From UBA3818 sp051881895 (GTDB taxonomy: Bacteria > Bacillota > Clostridia > Oscillospirales > Ruminococcaceae), in assembly GCA_051881895.1 (NCBI GenBank), contig JBJEQT010000116.1, forward strand, positions 1 to 10,856: 10,856 nucleotides of DNA, given 5' to 3'. The notes under the pieces are model-generated. The model saw only the letters and a list, made by a program, of their open reading frames with translations. It did not search any database and was not told where the DNA came from. The position numbers and the translations under genes are program-made. The first letter of the stretch is position 1. Each line of letters starts with the position of its first letter. Positions 7,441 through 10,856 of this stretch are shown piece after piece.

Positions 7441-8286
7441 TTAGTGGATAAACTTCTCCACCACGCCGATGATCACTGTTGCGGTACCCAAAATCGCCGT
7501 ATACCAGGTGAACACCTTAAAATTACCCGACCGGGCCAGCCAACGGACCAATTTGATGGCCAAAAAACCAACGACCGCCGCTGTTACCATGCCTGCCAGC
7601 ATCGGCAGCATCTCCATTTCGGTTCCGGCCTCCAAAGCGTCTTTTACTTCAAAAATATTTGCTCCCACCACCGCGGGGATCCCCAGGATGAACGAAAAGG
7701 CCACCGCGAATTCGCGGTTGAGCCCGGCGAAAATGCCCGCCGAAATGGTAGAACCGGAACGGGACAATCCCGGAAGCGGCGCGATGCCCTGCATCGTCCC
7801 CACCAAAAGAGCGTCCCTCACCCGCATATTGGACGCTGTCTTTTTGCCGGGTACCAGGTGATCCGCCAGATACAAAAGGCCCGCTGTGGCCAAAAAACAC
7901 AACCCTTCCACAATAATGTCATTGTCGGTGGAAAGGGACGTATACCAATCCCGCAGGAAAAAGAATACCAAAAGCGGGACCAGCGCCACCACGATCATAA
8001 AAATCATCCGGCGGTTGGGATCAGTGGTGTGAAAGGTAAATTTTCCTTTCAAAAGATCCCCGATCATGCGGAAAACCTCTACGATCATTCCCCAAATGGT
8101 ATCCCAAAACGCAATGCAAACCGCCACCAGCGTTCCCAAATGCAGCAGAATGGAAAATAAACCCGCCGCTTCGCCGGACTGGCCGGAAAAATGCTGATAC
8201 AAGGACAGATGGCCGGAACTGGATACCGGCAGAAACTCTGTCAACCCCTGGATAATCCCCTGCAAAATCGCGTTCCAAAAACTCAT
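7441..8286 (-). CDS. uppP: Undecaprenyl-diphosphatase (UppP/BacA)
   Basis: A 281-residue multi-pass membrane enzyme that dephosphorylates undecaprenyl pyrophosphate to the monophosphate, recycling the lipid carrier for peptidoglycan and other surface polymers; members can give bacitracin resistance when abundant. Both family signatures are present: QGLTEFLPVSSSGH at 13-26, with the catalytic-region E17 and H26, and PGLSRSGST at 172-180, with the essential R176. The remaining length is a series of hydrophobic helices, and the size is normal for the family. The start is clear: AGGGAGGAG lies five bases before the ATG. The gene sits between ylzJ and ftsK, 94 bases after ylzJ and 33 bases before the preferred ftsK start. 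The cluster therefore combines lipid-carrier recycling with DNA translocation at the division septum. Confidence 0.97.
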   Translation of the reverse strand: MSFWNAILQGIIQGLTEFLPVSSSGHLSLYQHFSGQSGEAAGLFSILLHLGTLVAVCIAFWDTIWGMIVEVFRMIGDLLKGKFTFHTTDPNRRMIFMIVVALVPLLVFFFLRDWYTSLSTDNDIIVEGLCFLATAGLLYLADHLVPGKKTASNMRVRDALLVGTMQGIAPLPGLSRSGSTISAGIFAGLNREFAVAFSFILGIPAVVGANIFEVKDALEAGTEMEMLPMLAGMVTAAVVGFLAIKLVRWLARSGNFKVFTWYTAILGTATVIIGVVEKFIH

Positions 8287-8303
8287 GGTGTCTCCTCCCT
8301 ATT

Positions 8304-8373
8304 CCGCACGTTTTTATGCGGCACGCTGCTTTAAATCTTCTCTTTTGTATGTAAAGGCCGGCATTTTCCGGCC
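8304..8373 (-). other. Two hairpins in the ylzJ-uppP gap (candidate leader or processing structure)
   Basis: In the 94-base gap, the arms GGCCGG (8356-8361) and CCGGCC (8368-8373) flank a six-base loop. Nearer uppP, CCGCA (8304-8308) and TGCGG (8317-8321) flank an eight-base loop ending shortly before the ribosome binding site. The first hairpin is followed on the minus strand by TTTACAT, too short a U run for a convincing terminator. It could be a partial terminator, an RNase stop point or an element affecting uppP translation. No promoter boxes were recognised in the gap. Confidence 0.35.
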
Positions 8374-8380
8374 AGAAGCC

Positions 8381-8593
8381 TTACGATTTTCCCTTTTGAG
8401 GCACCCGGCAGACCGCGCCGGGCTGGTACAACGGGTTCAGATACATGGCTGGGTCGGTGGAAACAAGACGGGTCACCGTCATGCCCTTTTCTCCCAAAAC
8501 ACCCTGTATCAGGCCGCCCGGGACCTCTTGCCAAACGCCGGGATCTTCTTTGCGCTCCATGATTTCCATCGGGTCAATAATCGAATGGATCAC
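8381..8593 (-). CDS. ylzJ: YlzJ-like family protein
   Basis: A 70-residue protein starting MIHSIIDPMEIM and containing GVLGEKGMTVTRLVSTDP followed by YLNPLYQPGAV. This matches the small YlzJ family, encoded in Bacillus between tepA (ymfB) and the ftsK/spoIIIE gene, the same context as here. No biochemical role is established; conservation with tepA suggests a part in sporulation or envelope processes. I take the GTG at 8593 as start: it overlaps the tepA TGA as GTGA, AGGAGGGG lies eight bases upstream inside the tepA coding end, and the product then begins with MI as in the Bacillus protein. A TTG one codon earlier is the only near alternative. The protein has no membrane helix and is presumably cytoplasmic. 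Confidence 0.85.
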   Translation of the reverse strand: MIHSIIDPMEIMERKEDPGVWQEVPGGLIQGVLGEKGMTVTRLVSTDPAMYLNPLYQPGAVCRVPQKGKS

Positions 8594-9300
8594 CAAGCAG
8601 ACCCCTCCTTTTTCGCCGGGTGGCGCGCTTCGATCAGCTCAGTCAGCTTTCCGACCGCTTGGGCAAGCCCGCCCAATTCATCGATCAGCCCTTCCTCGAC
8701 CGCCTGTTCGCCGTCCAGCACCGTTCCCACATCCATCACCAGTTCGCCGGTATTCATCATCAGCTGCCGAAAGCGCCGGGCGTCCACGCCGGAATTATCC
8801 GTTACAAAACGGACGATCCGCTCCTGCATTTTGTCGAAATACGACAGGGTCTGAGGCACTCCCAGCACCAGCCCGCTCATCCGCACCGGATGGATGGTCA
8901 TGGTAGCCGACGGGGCGATAAAAGAATATCTGGCGCTGCAGGCCAGCGGTACACCAATGGAATGGCCGCCGCCCAAAACCAGGGATACCACCGGGGTCTC
9001 CATGGTGGAAATCAGCTCCGCGATGGCAAGTCCCGCCTCTACGTCGCCGCCCACGGTGTTAAGGATCACGATCAGCCCCTCGATCTCCGGATCCTGCTCA
9101 ATGGCGACCAACTGGGGAATGACGTGTTCGTACTTTGTGGTTTTATTCTGCGCCGGCAGGATATAATGCCCCTCCACCTGGCCGATAATCGTCAGGCAAT
9201 GAATCACATGTTTGCCATGGGTCTCGGTGGTCACCGAACCGCTCTGCATGATCTGCCGCTGTTGTTCTTCCTGCTGCTTTGGCTCTTTTTCTTCCGGCAT
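8590..9300 (-). CDS. tepA: TepA, ClpP-class serine protease (translocation-enhancing protein family)
   Basis: A 236-residue ClpP/crotonase-fold protein. After a charged, glutamine-rich head (about 1-20) come the core strands with GLIVILNTVGGDVEAGLAIA, then the nucleophile site LGGGHSIGVPLA (S114) and TIHPVRMSG (H137), ending with LDGEQAVEEGLIDELG, which corresponds to the ClpP C-terminal helix motif. The usual ClpP third catalytic aspartate is not obvious in the aligned place; D190 is a near candidate. Bacillus TepA was linked to protein export and to spore small acid-soluble protein breakdown, so a role in sporulation is plausible. The start is firm: AAGGAG (9306-9311) lies five bases before the ATG. 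It is the first gene of the long minus-strand run and has a sigma-A-like promoter upstream. Its end overlaps ylzJ by four bases. Confidence 0.93.
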   Translation of the reverse strand: MPEEKEPKQQEEQQRQIMQSGSVTTETHGKHVIHCLTIIGQVEGHYILPAQNKTTKYEHVIPQLVAIEQDPEIEGLIVILNTVGGDVEAGLAIAELISTMETPVVSLVLGGGHSIGVPLACSARYSFIAPSATMTIHPVRMSGLVLGVPQTLSYFDKMQERIVRFVTDNSGVDARRFRQLMMNTGELVMDVGTVLDGEQAVEEGLIDELGGLAQAVGKLTELIEARHPAKKEGSAW

Positions 9301-9370
9301 AGCTTCTCCTTTCAGGCACTTTTTTCTTATTATGCCCTTCAGAAGATCCGCCTATCCTGCAGATAGATTT

Positions 9371-9399
9371 ATTATATCAAAAACCAAAGCATTTCACAA
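9371..9399 (-). promoter_or_regulatory. Sigma-A-like promoter of the tepA-ylzJ-uppP-ftsK run
   Basis: On the minus strand, a consensus -10 box TATAAT (9371-9376) is preceded, at exactly 17 bp, by TTGTGA (9394-9399), which keeps four of six -35 consensus bases. Transcription would start near 9364, leaving a leader of about 64 nt before tepA. No further comparable promoter was seen inside the run, although gaps before uppP and ygiQ could hide weaker ones. Confidence 0.75.
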
Positions 9400-9567
9400 C
9401 CGAAAAAAGTCAAAAAAGCGAACTTGTGTTCCTTTTAAAAACAGCGCCGCTTTCCCTTATGCAATCAGCAAAAAGTTCTTTGAAAAGCACTCGGCTCTTT
9501 GCTTTTTTGCATGGAACCGCTTTTGCAAGGGCAGACTCTGGTGTAGGCAAAAAAGAGGAGTGGTAAT

Positions 9568-10311
9568 TTGGACAAACGGCAGCGCGTGTGGTTTTTAGAT
9601 GAGGCAAGGGGGCTTTCCATTTTATTGATGGTGCTGCATCACGGGGCATACGACGCGGCTTTTCTTCTGGGCTGCCCGCTGGATTTTCTTTTTGAGGGAT
9701 GGTTCGGCGTGATTCGAAACTTTTTTGCCGGCGCTTTCGTAGTGATTTCCGGCTGTGCCTGCCGGTTTTCCCGCAGCAATCTTCGCCGCGGGACTCGGTG
9801 CCTTTTGTTGGCGGCGGGACTGTCCGCCGTCACCACTTTTTTGATTCCCGCCCAGCGGATCCGTTTTGGCATTTTGCATTTGCTGGGGTGCGGTATACTT
9901 CTTTTCGCCTGCCTGCAGCCGCTGCTGGACCGGATCCCTCCGGCCGCCGGCGCCTTTGCCGGGATTGTTCTTTTTTTCTTTTGTTTTGGGGTGCCCGGCG
10001 GCCGGCTGGGCTTTCGCCCGGTTCCAATGGATCTTCCTGCCTTTCTGTATCAAAACGCTTTTACCGCCGCACTGGGATTTCCCGGTGAAGGATATTATTC
10101 CGCCGACTATTTTCCGCTGGTTCCATGGCTGTTTCTCTTCTGGGCAGGGACCTGTTTGGGCGTCTGGATACGCCTTGGGAAAGGCCCCGGCTGGCTGTAC
10201 CGGCTGCACAGTCCTTTTCTGGCGGCGGCCGGGCAAAAGTCCCTTTGGATCTATCTTCTCCATCAGCCGATCCTTTATTTTATGTTTCTTCTGATCCGCC
10301 TGTGGTTTTAG
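9568..10311 (+). CDS. DUF1624/HGSNAT-like membrane acyltransferase
   Basis: A 247-residue, very hydrophobic protein with about seven membrane helices. The first helix carries FLDEARGLSILLMVLHH, followed by FVVISGCACRFSRSNLRRG, FGILHLLGCGILL, YFPLVPWLFLFWAGTCLG and a final GQKSLWIYLLHQPIL. These are signatures of the DUF1624 / heparan-alpha-glucosaminide N-acetyltransferase catalytic family, integral-membrane enzymes that move acyl groups across the membrane onto sugars. H24 and H25 in the first helix and the RSN-x-RRG loop are likely functional sites. The substrate cannot be read from the sequence; a surface glycan is the natural guess. The start is a TTG, supported by GAGGAG (9555-9560) seven bases before it and by alignment with the paralogue that follows. 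The upstream gap to tepA is divergent, and no clear promoter was found on this strand. Confidence 0.87.
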   Translation: MDKRQRVWFLDEARGLSILLMVLHHGAYDAAFLLGCPLDFLFEGWFGVIRNFFAGAFVVISGCACRFSRSNLRRGTRCLLLAAGLSAVTTFLIPAQRIRFGILHLLGCGILLFACLQPLLDRIPPAAGAFAGIVLFFFCFGVPGGRLGFRPVPMDLPAFLYQNAFTAALGFPGEGYYSADYFPLVPWLFLFWAGTCLGVWIRLGKGPGWLYRLHSPFLAAAGQKSLWIYLLHQPILYFMFLLIRLWF

Positions 10312-10404
10312 CTTTACAAATCAACCTGCGGGGAGTATTGTAAAAAAAGCACGATACGCTTTTGGAAACGAGCTGTCCTGCATTTTATCCAAAGGGGGAT
10401 CTTT

Positions 10405-10856
10405 ATGGCTGTCCCTGCCGCCGATACCGTTTCGAAAACCGCAAAGCGCTATCCTTTTTTAGACGAGCTGCGCGGCTGCGCCATCCTCATGATGATCGCC
10501 TATCATTTTTTATACGACGGCGTTGTATTTGCCGGATGGGACATCCCGCTGTTTTCCCCGCCTCTTTCGGTCTGGCAGGACAGCATCGGAGCCTTGTTTA
10601 TCCTTTTATCCGGCTGCATGTGCCGGCTGACCCGCAGCAACTGGCGGCGCGGACTTCGCTGCCTGGCGGCCGCTTTCGTCATCACAGCCGTCACGTTCTT
10701 TCTGATACCGACTGTAGCCGATTGGTTTGGCGTGCTTCACTTTCTGGGATGCGCCATGCTGTTGTATCCGCTTTTCCGTCCTCTTTTGGACCGGGTTTCT
10801 CCTCTGCCCGGCGCCGTCGTCTGCTTTTTGCTGTTTTGGATCACCTATCCTGTCTG
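10405..10856 (+). CDS. Second DUF1624/HGSNAT-like membrane acyltransferase, 3'-truncated by the window edge
   Basis: The frame opens with ATG at 10405, seven bases after GGGGG (preceded by AAA), and stays open for 150 codons to the right edge. It is a clear paralogue of the preceding gene: FLDELRGCAILMMIAYHF corresponds to FLDEARGLSILLMVLHH, LLSGCMCRLTRSNWRRG to VISGCACRFSRSNLRRG, and FGVLHFLGCAMLLY to FGILHLLGCGILLF, with PLLDRVSP matching PLLDRIPP. It has a longer basic-polar head of about 15 residues, and a single histidine (H34) where the first copy has two. The 93-base gap between the copies has no strong terminator, so co-transcription is likely. Identity looks moderate, suggesting an old duplication. 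The C-terminal half lies outside the window. Confidence 0.85.
   Translation, partial: MAVPAADTVSKTAKRYPFLDELRGCAILMMIAYHFLYDGVVFAGWDIPLFSPPLSVWQDSIGALFILLSGCMCRLTRSNWRRGLRCLAAAFVITAVTFFLIPTVADWFGVLHFLGCAMLLYPLFRPLLDRVSPLPGAVVCFLLFWITYPV

Noticed and set aside
7090..8160. A 356-codon plus-strand open frame opposite ftsK and uppP
   Set aside because: It spans two well-supported genes on the other strand, and its composition is that of a mirror frame.
9400..9567. A promoter for the plus-strand acyltransferase gene
   Set aside because: Several T/A-rich hexamers occur, but no -35/-10 pair with acceptable spacing and match could be found.
10345..10363. AAAAGC/GCTTTT inverted repeat between the two acyltransferase genes as a terminator
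   Set aside because: Only six mostly A-T pairs and no following T run beyond the stem; too weak to claim termination.

Overview
The window looks like a chromosomal segment of a spore-forming member of the Clostridia. GC content is moderate to high, in the mid-50s by eye. The protein sequences resemble those of Oscillospirales/Ruminococcaceae-type gut Firmicutes, although the exact taxon cannot be fixed from this stretch. Evidence for the lineage includes strong AGGAGG-type ribosome binding sites, GTG and TTG starts, a TepA-YlzJ-FtsK/SpoIIIE cluster like that of Bacillus, and a CCA-encoding initiator tRNA with sigma-A promoter boxes.

Layout from left to right. (1) Positions 1-437, minus strand: the first codons of a DUF2871-type small membrane protein run off the left edge. 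Its start overlaps the end of a decayed membrane-protein gene with a truncated 5' end, a probable internal deletion and a one-base frameshift. (2) Positions 534-700, minus strand: an initiator tRNA-Met gene with a near-consensus promoter and a 30-bp perfect palindrome as terminator. (3) Positions 829-1527, plus strand: a metal-dependent HD-domain phosphohydrolase of unknown substrate, closed by a strong bidirectional terminator. (4) Positions 1571-9399, minus strand: seven genes in a row, in transcription order tepA (ClpP-like protease), ylzJ, uppP, ftsK/spoIIIE, a YgiQ-type radical SAM protein, a membrane-anchored ComEC-like metallo-beta-lactamase-fold hydrolase, and a DUF3006 protein. A sigma-A-like promoter lies in front of tepA. 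The four-base overlaps at tepA/ylzJ, ygiQ/MBL and MBL/DUF3006 suggest translational coupling. A weak terminator-like hairpin after ftsK may split the run into two transcription units. (5) Positions 9568-10856, plus strand: two tandem, divergent DUF1624/HGSNAT-like membrane acyltransferase paralogues, the second cut by the right edge.

How the genes fit together: tepA, ylzJ and ftsK/spoIIIE form a conserved Firmicutes neighbourhood tied to chromosome translocation at septation and sporulation. Here uppP (undecaprenyl-phosphate recycling for wall synthesis) sits between ylzJ and ftsK. The downstream trio (YgiQ, MBL, DUF3006) has no established joint role. The acyltransferase pair probably acts on cell-surface glycans, but the substrate is unknown.

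Most of the window is ordinary housekeeping DNA. I found no CRISPR array, insertion sequence, phage gene, toxin-antitoxin pair or clearly new defence system. The points most worth a second look are the decayed gene at the left, the tandem acyltransferase pair, the uppP placement, and a 15-nt palindromic motif found in two intercistronic gaps. No gene-free stretch exceeds 300 bases. The largest gap, 9301-9567, holds the tepA leader and promoter plus AT-rich sequence in which I found no convincing promoter for the plus-strand gene.
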